NCBI GenBank assembly: GCA_017989775.1
Contig: JAGNPF010000128.1
Span: forward strand, 1 to 5,351
Length of the DNA: 5,351 nt
From: Flavobacterium sp.
GTDB taxonomy: Bacteria > Bacteroidota > Bacteroidia > Flavobacteriales > Flavobacteriaceae
Reading direction: 5' to 3'
Below the pieces are notes generated by a model. That model made no database searches. It was given only the letters and a program-made list of their open reading frames with translations, and was not told the origin of the DNA. Every line of letters starts with the position of its first letter. Positions within the stretch are counted from its first letter, which is position 1. Of this stretch, positions 1-5,351 are shown piece by piece. The position numbers and the translations under genes are program-made.

Positions 1-986
1 CCATCTTCATTGTACGTGATTTCAGTAACTTTGATTGATCTTAAATGAGTTACCCCTTTTGACAAACTGGAATCATGGTAAAATAAATACCATTTTTCAT
101 CCACTTTGCAAATAGAATGATGCGAAGTCCAACCAACTACGGGATTCAAGATTCTTCCTTGATAGGTAAATGGGCCATAAGGATTGTCTCCAGTGGCATA
201 ACAGATGAAATGTGTATCGCCGGTAGAATAGGAGAAATAATATTTCCCGTTGTATTTGTGCATCCACGAAGCTTCAAAAAAACGACGCTCATTGTCTTTG
301 GCCAACAATACTTCTCCGTTTTCATCCAGAATTTTGATTTCTTTCGGTTCTTCGGCAAATTGCTTCATATCGTCCGAAAGTCGAGCAACAATGGGGCCTA
401 AAGCAGGTTCATTGTACATAGGTTCTTCGTTTTCTTCGGCATATTGGTTGTTGCGATATTTTTGAAGTTGGCCGCCCCAAATTCCGCCAAAATAAATGTA
501 GTGTTTCCCGTCTTCATCTTCGAAAACGGCTGGATCAATGCTGTAACTGCCTTCGATGGCTTGTGGTTCTGGAGTAAATGGCCCTGTTGGAGAATCACTT
601 ATGGCTACTCCTATCTGGAAAATTCCATTGGCACGTTTGGCCGGGAAATACAAATAGTACTTTCCGTTTTTGGTGGCTGCGTCAGGAGCCCACATTTGGC
701 GTTCCGCCCAAGCCACATCATTGACGTGCAAGACAACACCACTGTCCACGGTTGGTGCATCTATATTGTCCATTGATAGGACGTGATAATCTTCCATTCC
801 AAAATGGTCGCCGTTGTCGTTGAAAGGAATTCCGGCGTCGATGTCGTGAGACGGATAAATGTATATTTTGCCCTCGAATACGTGAGCCGATGGATCGGCA
901 GTGTAGATGTGTGATACCAAGGGTTGAGAAATGGCTTTTTCATTGATTGCTTCAAAATCAATATGTTCAATGCTTTCTTCAGACAT
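1..986 (-). CDS. GH43 beta-xylosidase / arabinofuranosidase-like enzyme, 3' end cut by window edge
   Basis: This is a glycoside hydrolase family 43 enzyme, most like subfamily 1 and the Prevotella XynB type. Such enzymes release xylose, and sometimes arabinose, from xylo-oligosaccharides. I translated 328 codons. The GH43 catalytic set is present: base D31 in TADPSAHVFEG, pKa-modulating D151 in SIDPAVFED, and acid E238 in FFEASWMHKYNGK. The late active-site histidine motif GWTSHHS is at 285-291, and MWAPD (98-102) is also typical. There is no signal peptide or lipobox, so the enzyme is probably cytoplasmic. It starts 30 nt after the stop of the symporter gene, which suggests co-transcription and that it acts on the imported sugar. 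The start is fixed: the in-frame stop at 999-1001 leaves ATG 984-986 as the first start. Family length (about 320-340 residues) implies only a short C-terminal piece is missing. Family call is secure; exact substrate is inferred. Confidence 0.93.
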   Translation of the reverse strand, partial: MSEESIEHIDFEAINEKAISQPLVSHIYTADPSAHVFEGKIYIYPSHDIDAGIPFNDNGDHFGMEDYHVLSMDNIDAPTVDSGVVLHVNDVAWAERQMWAPDAATKNGKYYLYFPAKRANGIFQIGVAISDSPTGPFTPEPQAIEGSYSIDPAVFEDEDGKHYIYFGGIWGGQLQKYRNNQYAEENEEPMYNEPALGPIVARLSDDMKQFAEEPKEIKILDENGEVLLAKDNERRFFEASWMHKYNGKYYFSYSTGDTHFICYATGDNPYGPFTYQGRILNPVVGWTSHHSICKVDEKWYLFYHDSSLSKGVTHLRSIKVTEITYNED

Positions 987-1016
987 GAGTCGTATAATTT
1001 ATATTTATTGTAATAG

Positions 1017-2450
1017 TTAAGATCTTCTGTTTTTCAAATCAGATTCGATTTGTACTTCCATTTTTTTGTTTATTTCATAGAAGAATAAAAGTCCAGCTCC
1101 AATTAGAAAAGGGATAGCAGGAAAAATACTTATTAATAATTTAATTCCGTTTATAGCGCTTTCTGGTTGAACTAAAGAATTGGGAACATAATTAAAATGC
1201 CCTAGAATTGCTGTGGTTAATGATCCTCCAAAAGTCAATCCCGCTTTTAGTCCTACCATCATTGCCGAAAAGATAATGGCAGTGGCACGACGGTTGTTTT
1301 TCCATTCGGAATAATCTGCTACGTCAGCAATCATAGCCCAAAGTAGCGGAATTGTAATCCCGTAGAAAAAACCGTGAAGAATTTGAGAGAAAAACATTAA
1401 AGCTACAGATGATGGAGAGAAAAAGTAAAATGCTATTACAAATAGTGTAGAGATAAAAAGGAATGTGCCAAACACATTTCTTTTTCCAAATTTATCAGCT
1501 AAATTTTTAGACAAAGTAATACCAACAATCATAAAGATAATACCTCCTGCGTTAAACAATCCAAATCCTGCTGAAATTGGATCGCCTCCAAATGGATTTA
1601 TACCAATGTTTGAAAGGAAGTCTAAAATTGGCTGTATGAAAATTGCTAATTGCCCTTTGTCAACATAGTTTTCAAAATAATAGATATATGATCCACCTTT
1701 CATTGCTAATGTAGTGAAAACTAACAGTGTAAGTGTTAGCATAATCAACCAAGGTTTGTTTTTTACTAAATCACCTAAATCTTCTATAACGCTTGATTTT
1801 TGTTCTGGTTTTGGTATGATACGTTCTTTGGTTGTTAAAAAAGTAATTAATAACATAATTGTTCCAACAATAGCCAAAACAGTCATCACTTTTTCGATAC
1901 CAATAGCTTTGTCTCCATTTCCAGCACTTTTAATTAAACCAAGCATAAATACCTGTACAAAGAATTGAGCAAACATCACCGCCACAAATCGATAAGAAGA
2001 AAGACTATTTCTTTCAGACATATCTCCAGTAATTACACCACTCAATGCAGAATAAGGTAGATTATTGGCAGCGTATAATAGTAGTAAAAGAGAATAAGTT
2101 ACTACAGCATAAATTACTTTTCCTTGATATGAAAAATCAGGAGTTGTAAAAGCCAATAATGCAATGACTCCTAGTGGAACAGCAGTCCATAAAATCCAAG
2201 GGCGAAATTTTCCCCATTTAGAATTTGTCCTGTCGGCGATGGCGCCAATAATTGGGTTAAAAATAAAGGCTGCAATAAATCCAACTACAAGCATTATTAT
2301 AGAGGAGTGTGTGGGAGATAATCCGTATATATCCGTATAAAAATAGGCAAGATAGGTCATCAGGGTCTGGAATACTAAGTTGGCAGCTAGGTCACCAAGG
2401 CTATATCCAATTTTTTCTTTTACGGATAGTTTTTGGGAAAAGGAATTCAT
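1017..2450 (-). CDS. GPH-family (MFS) xyloside/oligosaccharide:cation symporter
   Basis: This 477-residue inner-membrane protein belongs to the glycoside-pentoside-hexuronide:cation symporter family (MelB, XynP/YicJ, GusB). About 12 hydrophobic segments are visible. Family landmarks are GYSLGDLAANL (15-25), YFYTDIYGLS (36-45), DRTNSKWGKFRPWIL (73-87), NNLPYSAL (129-136), YRF (153-155) and DVADYSEWKNNRRA (376-389). Aligned by eye to MelB, the sugar-site residues corresponding to D19, R149 and K377 are kept (D20, R154, K402). The acidic pair at MelB D55/D59 falls on A61 and N65, which is odd. A long loop (about 253-291) follows the seventh segment. The start is certain, because an in-frame TAA sits 9 nt upstream at 2460-2462. 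Neighbouring xylanases and the downstream GH43 gene point to xylo-oligosaccharides or xylose as cargo; that is inference. Third codon positions are far more AT-rich than in the flanking genes. Confidence 0.92.
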   Translation of the reverse strand: MNSFSQKLSVKEKIGYSLGDLAANLVFQTLMTYLAYFYTDIYGLSPTHSSIIMLVVGFIAAFIFNPIIGAIADRTNSKWGKFRPWILWTAVPLGVIALLAFTTPDFSYQGKVIYAVVTYSLLLLLYAANNLPYSALSGVITGDMSERNSLSSYRFVAVMFAQFFVQVFMLGLIKSAGNGDKAIGIEKVMTVLAIVGTIMLLITFLTTKERIIPKPEQKSSVIEDLGDLVKNKPWLIMLTLTLLVFTTLAMKGGSYIYYFENYVDKGQLAIFIQPILDFLSNIGINPFGGDPISAGFGLFNAGGIIFMIVGITLSKNLADKFGKRNVFGTFLFISTLFVIAFYFFSPSSVALMFFSQILHGFFYGITIPLLWAMIADVADYSEWKNNRRATAIIFSAMMVGLKAGLTFGGSLTTAILGHFNYVPNSLVQPESAINGIKLLISIFPAIPFLIGAGLLFFYEINKKMEVQIESDLKNRRS

Positions 2451-2561
2451 TTTTTTGGGTTAATTTTTAATATATAAATTGCAATTTTTTTTTGAATGGT
2501 TTTGTCAGTTTAGATTAAATTAAATGGCAATACACGGAATTTTTAACAGTCTAATTCTCGA

Positions 2562-2579
2562 TATACAATCGGTTGTGTA
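2562..2579. promoter_or_regulatory. Candidate LacI-type operator (imperfect dyad centred on CG)
   Basis: The sequence tatacaatcggttgtgta is an 18-bp dyad centred on the CG at 2570-2571. Seven of the nine base-pair positions are symmetric; the exceptions are t2564/g2577 and t2569/g2572. An even-length palindrome with a central CG is the usual shape of a LacI/GalR-family operator, and such regulators often control sugar-utilisation genes. The site lies about 110 nt upstream of the symporter start. No regulator gene is in the window and I found no second copy, so the assignment is tentative. Confidence 0.3.
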
Positions 2580-2651
2580 AATGTATTGTAAAAGTTTATT
2601 ATTGACAAATCCATGTTTAATTAATTTGTTTTATTTTCAGATATTTAATAT

Positions 2652-2677
2652 AAAATCATGATTTTTGAAAACAAAAA
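2652..2677 (-). terminator. Two overlapping AT-rich inverted repeats after GH10-A, possible weak terminator
   Basis: A perfect 14-bp palindrome, aaaatcatgatttt (2652-2665), overlaps a second inverted repeat, tttttg-aaaa-caaaaa (2662-2677), which has a 6-bp stem and a 4-nt loop. Both lie 11-36 nt beyond the GH10-A stop codon, where a terminator or processing site would be expected. The stems are almost entirely A/T and no clear U-tract follows a GC-rich stem, so a strong intrinsic terminator is unlikely. They could instead be protein-binding sites or chance in AT-rich DNA. Confidence 0.2.
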
Positions 2678-2687
2678 ACAGGAAGTG

Positions 2688-3812
2688 CTATCTTTTTACT
2701 TCTTTTAGTTTCATTACGCTGTTATAGGCCTCTTTGGGTTTGAATTCGCGATCGAAAAGTAACGGATAGTTGGTTCTTCCTTTTATCGGCCAATCATTGA
2801 GCCAAGATTGTCCGTCATTAACTCCCCAAAGGGTAACCCTGCTGATTTTGTCTTGATGCTTGATGAATAATTTAAAAATGGCTTCGTAGCGTGCTGCCAA
2901 TTGGATTTTTATGTCCTCCGGAAGGCCTTTTGGATAAGGATTCATCTTCTCGTTTGCTTCGGATTTTTGATTGACGTCGGCACCAACAACATCCCATGGA
3001 CTAGGCAAAACGCTAATGTCCAATTCCGTAATGGCAACTTTTACGCCTAGGGCAGAAAAATCAAGTATGGTTTGTTCGATTTCATCCAATGAAGGAGAGT
3101 TGAGGTTCCAATGCCCTTGTTCGCCCACACCATCAATTTTTGCACCATTTTTTTGTAGATTTTTTACCAATTCTATGGCTCCTTCTCGTTTTTTGGCATT
3201 GCACAAGTTATAATCGTTGTAATACAAGTCGGTTTTGGGGTCTGCCTTGGCGGCCAATTTGAACGCATTTGTCAAATATTCTTTTCCATAGGTATTCAAA
3301 AACACGGATTTTCGTAAGGTTCCATCTTCATTCAAAGCTTCATTGACCACGTCCCAGGAGTGGATTCTTCCCTTGTAATTCCCAACGACGGTAGTAATGT
3401 GATTGTTCATGGCTGTTGCCATGGTCAGGCTGTCTTTTATTTGGGACATCCATTTAGGTAACTGACTGTGCCATATTAGTGTGTGACCGTGAATGAACAT
3501 TTTGTTTTTTTCTCCAAAAGCAACATATTTATCTGCCATTTTGAAATCGAATTTATCTTTTTCGGGTTGTAAAAACATCGATTTCATGCAGTTTTCTGGA
3601 GTGATGCTGTTGAATTCTTTTGCAATCAAACTGGAAACCATTGGGTCTCTTTCCATGATTTGATTGGTGTCCAATGCAGTTCCAATATAGAAATCTTTTG
3701 CGTATGCATCTTTAAGAGAAACTGTTGTGCCAGTTTTTTTTGGGACAGAATTGCAACTACTTAACGCAAGTGTTGCAGTCATTAGAAATAATAGGGTTTT
3801 GGTTAATTTCAT
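2688..3812 (-). CDS. GH10 endo-1,4-beta-xylanase A, lipoprotein (probably periplasmic face)
   Basis: This 374-residue enzyme hydrolyses internal beta-1,4-xylosidic bonds in xylan and xylo-oligosaccharides. A type II signal peptide ends in the lipobox LSSC, with lipid cysteine C20. Most of the rest is one GH10 barrel. Signature motifs are ITPENCMK (70-77), HGHTLIWH (108-115), SWDVVNEAL (152-160) with acid/base E158, YYNDYNL (197-203), ITELDIS (261-267) with nucleophile E263, and LWGVNDGQSW (328-337). A long loop (about 270-303) follows the nucleophile strand. No carbohydrate-binding module is present. Residues after C20 (NSVPKKTG) are basic and lack the acidic run that sends Bacteroidota lipoproteins to the surface, so I infer a periplasmic location. 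An in-frame TAA at 3816-3818, just upstream of ATG 3810-3812, fixes the start. The gene follows GH10-B by 22 nt, so the two are probably co-transcribed. It resembles Prevotella XynA-type xylanases. Confidence 0.95.
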   Translation of the reverse strand: MKLTKTLLFLMTATLALSSCNSVPKKTGTTVSLKDAYAKDFYIGTALDTNQIMERDPMVSSLIAKEFNSITPENCMKSMFLQPEKDKFDFKMADKYVAFGEKNKMFIHGHTLIWHSQLPKWMSQIKDSLTMATAMNNHITTVVGNYKGRIHSWDVVNEALNEDGTLRKSVFLNTYGKEYLTNAFKLAAKADPKTDLYYNDYNLCNAKKREGAIELVKNLQKNGAKIDGVGEQGHWNLNSPSLDEIEQTILDFSALGVKVAITELDISVLPSPWDVVGADVNQKSEANEKMNPYPKGLPEDIKIQLAARYEAIFKLFIKHQDKISRVTLWGVNDGQSWLNDWPIKGRTNYPLLFDREFKPKEAYNSVMKLKEVKR

Positions 3813-3819
3813 ATTTTAT

Positions 3820-3833
3820 TTATGTTTTGTTTA
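3820..3833 (-). repeat. 14-nt leader repeat, copy 1 (before GH10-A)
   Basis: The + strand reads ttatgttttgttta, so the transcript reads TAAACAAAACATAA, ending 7 nt before the GH10-A ATG. An identical 14-mer sits upstream of GH10-B at 4946-4959. It occupies most of the 22-nt gap between the two xylanase genes. It may be a shared A-rich translation-initiation region, as used in Bacteroidota in place of Shine-Dalgarno sequences, or a relic of gene duplication. Low sequence complexity makes chance possible. Confidence 0.35.
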
Positions 3834-3834
3834 G

Positions 3835-4926
3835 TTATTTTAATCCTTCAAAAAATCCAGTGTAGGCAGGTTTGTAACCATAATTGGAATCGAATAATAA
3901 TGGCCATTCATAATCCGTTTTGACGGGCCAACCTCTTAGCCAAGAGTCATTGTCCCTAACTCCCCAAAACGTAATTCCAAATCTTTGCGCGGCTGGAATT
4001 GTTTTGTACAATCCAGCTATGTTTTTATACTTTTCTTTTTGGGCATTCGATCTTTCTGTCGTAAAAGTAGTCAATGCCAAATCTCTATTGACGGACATGT
4101 CCAGTTCCGAGAAATGAATTAATAAGCCGGTTCCCACAAGAGGTGTTAAATTATTTTTTATTGTCATTATGTCGGGATACGAATAACCTATGTGCATTTG
4201 GGAACCAATTCCGTCTATCGGAATGGCTCTTTTTTTGAAATCGGCCACCATGTCGACCACGCTGGTAACTTTTGATGTTTGGCTGTCTAAATTATAATCA
4301 TTGTAGAATAATTTTACATCGGCATTGGCTTCTTTTGCCCAACTGAAGCATTTGGCAACGTAGTCTGGTCCTAGTTTGGCATAAAATGGACCGGCGAGAG
4401 CCTCGCTTGTAAAGGCTTCATTGACTACATCCCAACTTGCCACGACGGGTTTGCCATCAGTCGTTTTGGCAAGGGCAAAATGTGCCACGGTAGCTTTGAT
4501 GTATCCTTTGACTTGTGCCTCGAATTCAGCATCTGTTCCCGTGAAATTTTTCAGCCAATTCGGGATTGATGCATGCCAAACCAAGGCGTGTCCATGAACC
4601 CTTAATCCATTTGCTTTGGCATAGGCAACAATGGCATCTCCTTTGCTGAAATCATAGGTGTTTGGTCCGGTAAACATTGCGCCCATTTTCATGTCGTTCT
4701 CTGCCGTGATGCTGTTGAACTCTTTATTTAATAAAGTGGTGAAATTGGCATCGGAACCGGATAATCTACTTGCAGAAACAATATTTCCGATAGGAAACGT
4801 GGCGGCTGCTTTTAATGTGGTCGTCTTTGGAGCCGGACTTGGACTTGTGGTCGGACTGTCATCGGCACCTCCGCAACTGATTAAAGTTGTTGTTGCGATT
4901 ATTGCAAATAGTTTGTTTATTTTCAT
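3835..4926 (-). CDS. GH10 endo-1,4-beta-xylanase B, lipoprotein (probably surface-exposed)
   Basis: This 363-residue xylanase has a type II signal peptide with lipobox LISC and lipid cysteine C18. The next residues are GGADDSP; the acidic pair at positions +4/+5 from the cysteine resembles the lipoprotein export signal that places Bacteroidota lipoproteins on the cell surface. A Ser/Thr/Pro-rich linker follows (about 24-37), then a GH10 barrel. Motifs are SITAENDMK (72-80), HGHALVWH (111-118), SWDVVNEAF (164-172) with acid/base E170, FYNDYNL (207-213), HFSELDMS (271-278) with nucleophile E274, and FWGVRDNDSW (320-329). No binding module is seen. The predicted role is first attack on polymeric xylan outside the cell. 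It is clearly a divergent paralogue of the next gene, not a recent copy: the loops after the nucleophile differ. The first ATG after the in-frame stop at 4957-4959 is used, and the signal peptide begins directly there. Confidence 0.95.
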   Translation of the reverse strand: MKINKLFAIIATTTLISCGGADDSPTTSPSPAPKTTTLKAAATFPIGNIVSASRLSGSDANFTTLLNKEFNSITAENDMKMGAMFTGPNTYDFSKGDAIVAYAKANGLRVHGHALVWHASIPNWLKNFTGTDAEFEAQVKGYIKATVAHFALAKTTDGKPVVASWDVVNEAFTSEALAGPFYAKLGPDYVAKCFSWAKEANADVKLFYNDYNLDSQTSKVTSVVDMVADFKKRAIPIDGIGSQMHIGYSYPDIMTIKNNLTPLVGTGLLIHFSELDMSVNRDLALTTFTTERSNAQKEKYKNIAGLYKTIPAAQRFGITFWGVRDNDSWLRGWPVKTDYEWPLLFDSNYGYKPAYTGFFEGLK

Positions 4927-4945
4927 TTTTTGGTTTTGTAAAAAA

Positions 4946-4959
4946 TTATGTTTTGTTTA
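4946..4959 (-). repeat. 14-nt leader repeat, copy 2 (before GH10-B)
   Basis: This is an exact second copy of the 14-mer at 3820-3833, here 19 nt upstream of the GH10-B start. In the transcript it is followed by a T-rich stretch and then an A-rich ACAAAACCAAAAA immediately before the ATG. Different spacing to the two starts argues against a strict ribosome-binding element. Confidence 0.3.
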
Positions 4960-4973
4960 AAATGCCATTGTTT

Positions 4974-4986
4974 ATATAGTCTATAT
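4974..4986. promoter_or_regulatory. 13-bp inverted repeat upstream of GH10-B
   Basis: atatag-t-ctatat is a perfect odd-length inverted repeat, 48-60 nt upstream of the GH10-B start in the 131-nt spacer after GH67. Its position would suit an activator or repressor site for the xylanase pair. It is short and composed almost wholly of A/T, so it may be chance. Confidence 0.2.
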
Positions 4987-5001
4987 TTTCTTTCTTCACA
5001 A

Positions 5002-5036
5002 ATCGTTCATTTTGATGTCTTGCAAAGTAAAACGAT
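5002..5036. other. Imperfect stem-loop downstream of GH67
   Basis: Arms atcgtt (5002-5007) and aacgat (5031-5036) pair perfectly. Inner arms attttg (5009-5014) and caaagt (5023-5028) pair except at one position, leaving an 8-nt loop. The element starts about 20 nt after the GH67 stop. On the minus-strand transcript the inner stem has an A-C mismatch and no U-tract follows, so termination would be weak. It might attenuate read-through into the xylanases or be a binding site. Confidence 0.2.
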
Positions 5037-5057
5037 GGAATTTTGCTTTATTGAATT

Positions 5058-5351
5058 TTAATTGTTCCCCGGCGCAAATGGAAATTTCAAGGACTTGAAA
5101 TGTTCCAAAGTTTGTGTTGGTTTTTCAACTCCTTTAGGTAATTCCTTTCCTGAAAATTGTTGAAAATACAACAGGCAGGCATCTCGCCACCATTTGGCTT
5201 CTTTGTGTTGGATGTTCAACAGCATTTGAACTTCCTTGAATCGCGTTTCGTCCACATAGTTGCCCATTTTGTTCCAAGTCGATTGCATTGTTGCGACTTC
5301 GTCAACGCCTTCCTGGTATTTCAGGGCTATTCCATTCCAAAGGGTTTGGCC
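5058..5351 (-). CDS. aguA: GH67 alpha-glucuronidase, C-terminal fragment (5' end outside window)
   Basis: The last 97 residues of a gene that begins beyond the window. The frame stays open to base 5351 (GQTLWNGIALKY...), so the ATG at 5286-5288 is internal. The piece matches the C-terminal domain of GH67 alpha-glucuronidases: the LW...Y..GV..V..MQ..W pattern, then AKWWRDACLLYFQQFSGKELP (its core WWRDACLLYFQ is the most diagnostic stretch). The enzyme removes (4-O-methyl)-D-glucuronic acid from the terminal xylose of decorated xylo-oligosaccharides made by GH10 xylanases, matching the two GH10 genes downstream. The catalytic acidic residues of GH67 lie upstream of this fragment and cannot be checked, nor can a signal peptide or location. 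The stop is TAA at 5058-5060, 131 nt before GH10-B. Confidence 0.88.
   Translation of the reverse strand, partial: GQTLWNGIALKYQEGVDEVATMQSTWNKMGNYVDETRFKEVQMLLNIQHKEAKWWRDACLLYFQQFSGKELPKGVEKPTQTLEHFKSLKFPFAPGNN

Larger units (their letters stand above)
2451..2687. promoter_or_regulatory. AT-rich spacer before the symporter gene, probable promoter region
   Basis: This is the largest spacer in the window (237 nt) and the only one inside the otherwise tightly spaced xylanase-symporter-GH43 stretch. Its size suggests the symporter-GH43 pair has its own promoter in addition to any read-through. It carries two AT-rich inverted repeats near the xylanase stop and one operator-like dyad mid-way (listed separately). 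I found no convincing match to the Bacteroidota promoter (TTTG near -33, TAnnTTTG near -7). The closest -7 candidate, at 2606-2613 and reading TGGATTTG on the minus strand, lacks a partner -33 element. No open frame or RNA gene was recognised here. Confidence 0.4.

Noticed and set aside
117..970. Several open frames of 66-110 codons in other frames (for example 444-776 on the plus strand)
   Set aside because: They overlap the GH43 gene, whose frame is open throughout with all catalytic motifs. Their translations show no recognisable family and no leader of their own.
2688..4926. Recent tandem duplication of the two GH10 genes
   Set aside because: Outside the GH10 motifs the proteins differ widely: signal region, linker, loops and the nucleophile context (ITELD versus FSELD). 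They are old paralogues or separately acquired.
4658..4960. Plus-strand open frame of 100 codons, hydrophobic in its second half
   Set aside because: It is antisense to the GH10-B signal peptide and N-terminal region; the hydrophobicity arises from the complement of that coding sequence. No homology is recognisable.
5023..5030. Possible -7 promoter box (TTACTTTG on the minus strand) upstream of GH10-B
   Set aside because: It deviates from TAnnTTTG at one position, has no TTG/TTTG at the expected -33 spacing, and would leave a leader of about 100 nt. Too weak to annotate as a promoter.
5058..5288. A stand-alone 76-residue small protein starting at ATG 5286-5288
   Set aside because: The frame continues open upstream to the window edge with GH67-like sequence, and the WWRDACLLYFQ motif belongs to the GH67 C-terminal domain. 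It is the end of a larger gene.
1..5351. CRISPR arrays, insertion sequences, tRNA or rRNA genes, phage or defence genes
   Set aside because: No regularly spaced repeats, transposase motifs, terminal inverted repeats or RNA-gene-like sequence were seen. The coding space is filled by the five sugar-metabolism genes.

Overview
The window looks like part of a (glucurono)xylan-degradation locus from a member of the Bacteroidota, most likely Flavobacterium or a close relative. The pointers are AT-rich spacers, A-rich leaders without a clear Shine-Dalgarno sequence, lipoprotein signal peptides on the secreted enzymes, and proteins of Bacteroidota character (GH67, GH10, a GPH-family sugar transporter and a GH43_1-like enzyme). 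The genus is inferred from character, not from a database match.

All five genes are on the minus strand, so transcription runs from high to low coordinates. In transcription order they are: the last 97 codons of a GH67 alpha-glucuronidase (5351-5058); a 131-nt spacer; GH10 endo-xylanase 'B' (4926-3835), a lipoprotein; a 22-nt gap; GH10 endo-xylanase 'A' (3812-2688), a second lipoprotein; a 237-nt AT-rich spacer with a LacI-operator-like dyad; a GPH/MFS sugar:cation symporter (2450-1017); a 30-nt gap; and a GH43 beta-xylosidase-like enzyme (986 to the window edge), missing only its C-terminal end. No non-coding stretch exceeds 300 nt.

The genes fit one pathway. GH10-B, with an acidic export-like signal after its lipid cysteine, probably cuts xylan at the cell surface. 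GH10-A lacks that signal and probably faces the periplasm, cutting longer oligosaccharides. GH67 removes (4-O-methyl)glucuronic acid from xylo-oligosaccharides. The symporter imports short xylo-oligosaccharides, and the signal-less GH43 enzyme splits them to xylose or arabinose in the cytoplasm. No SusC/SusD pair or regulator gene lies in the window; if present they are outside it.

I see no undescribed system here. The points most worth a second look are the different sorting signals of the two xylanases, the symporter's apparent loss of the acidic pair that MelB uses to bind its coupling cation, that gene's much more AT-rich third codon positions, and the operator-like dyad in front of it.
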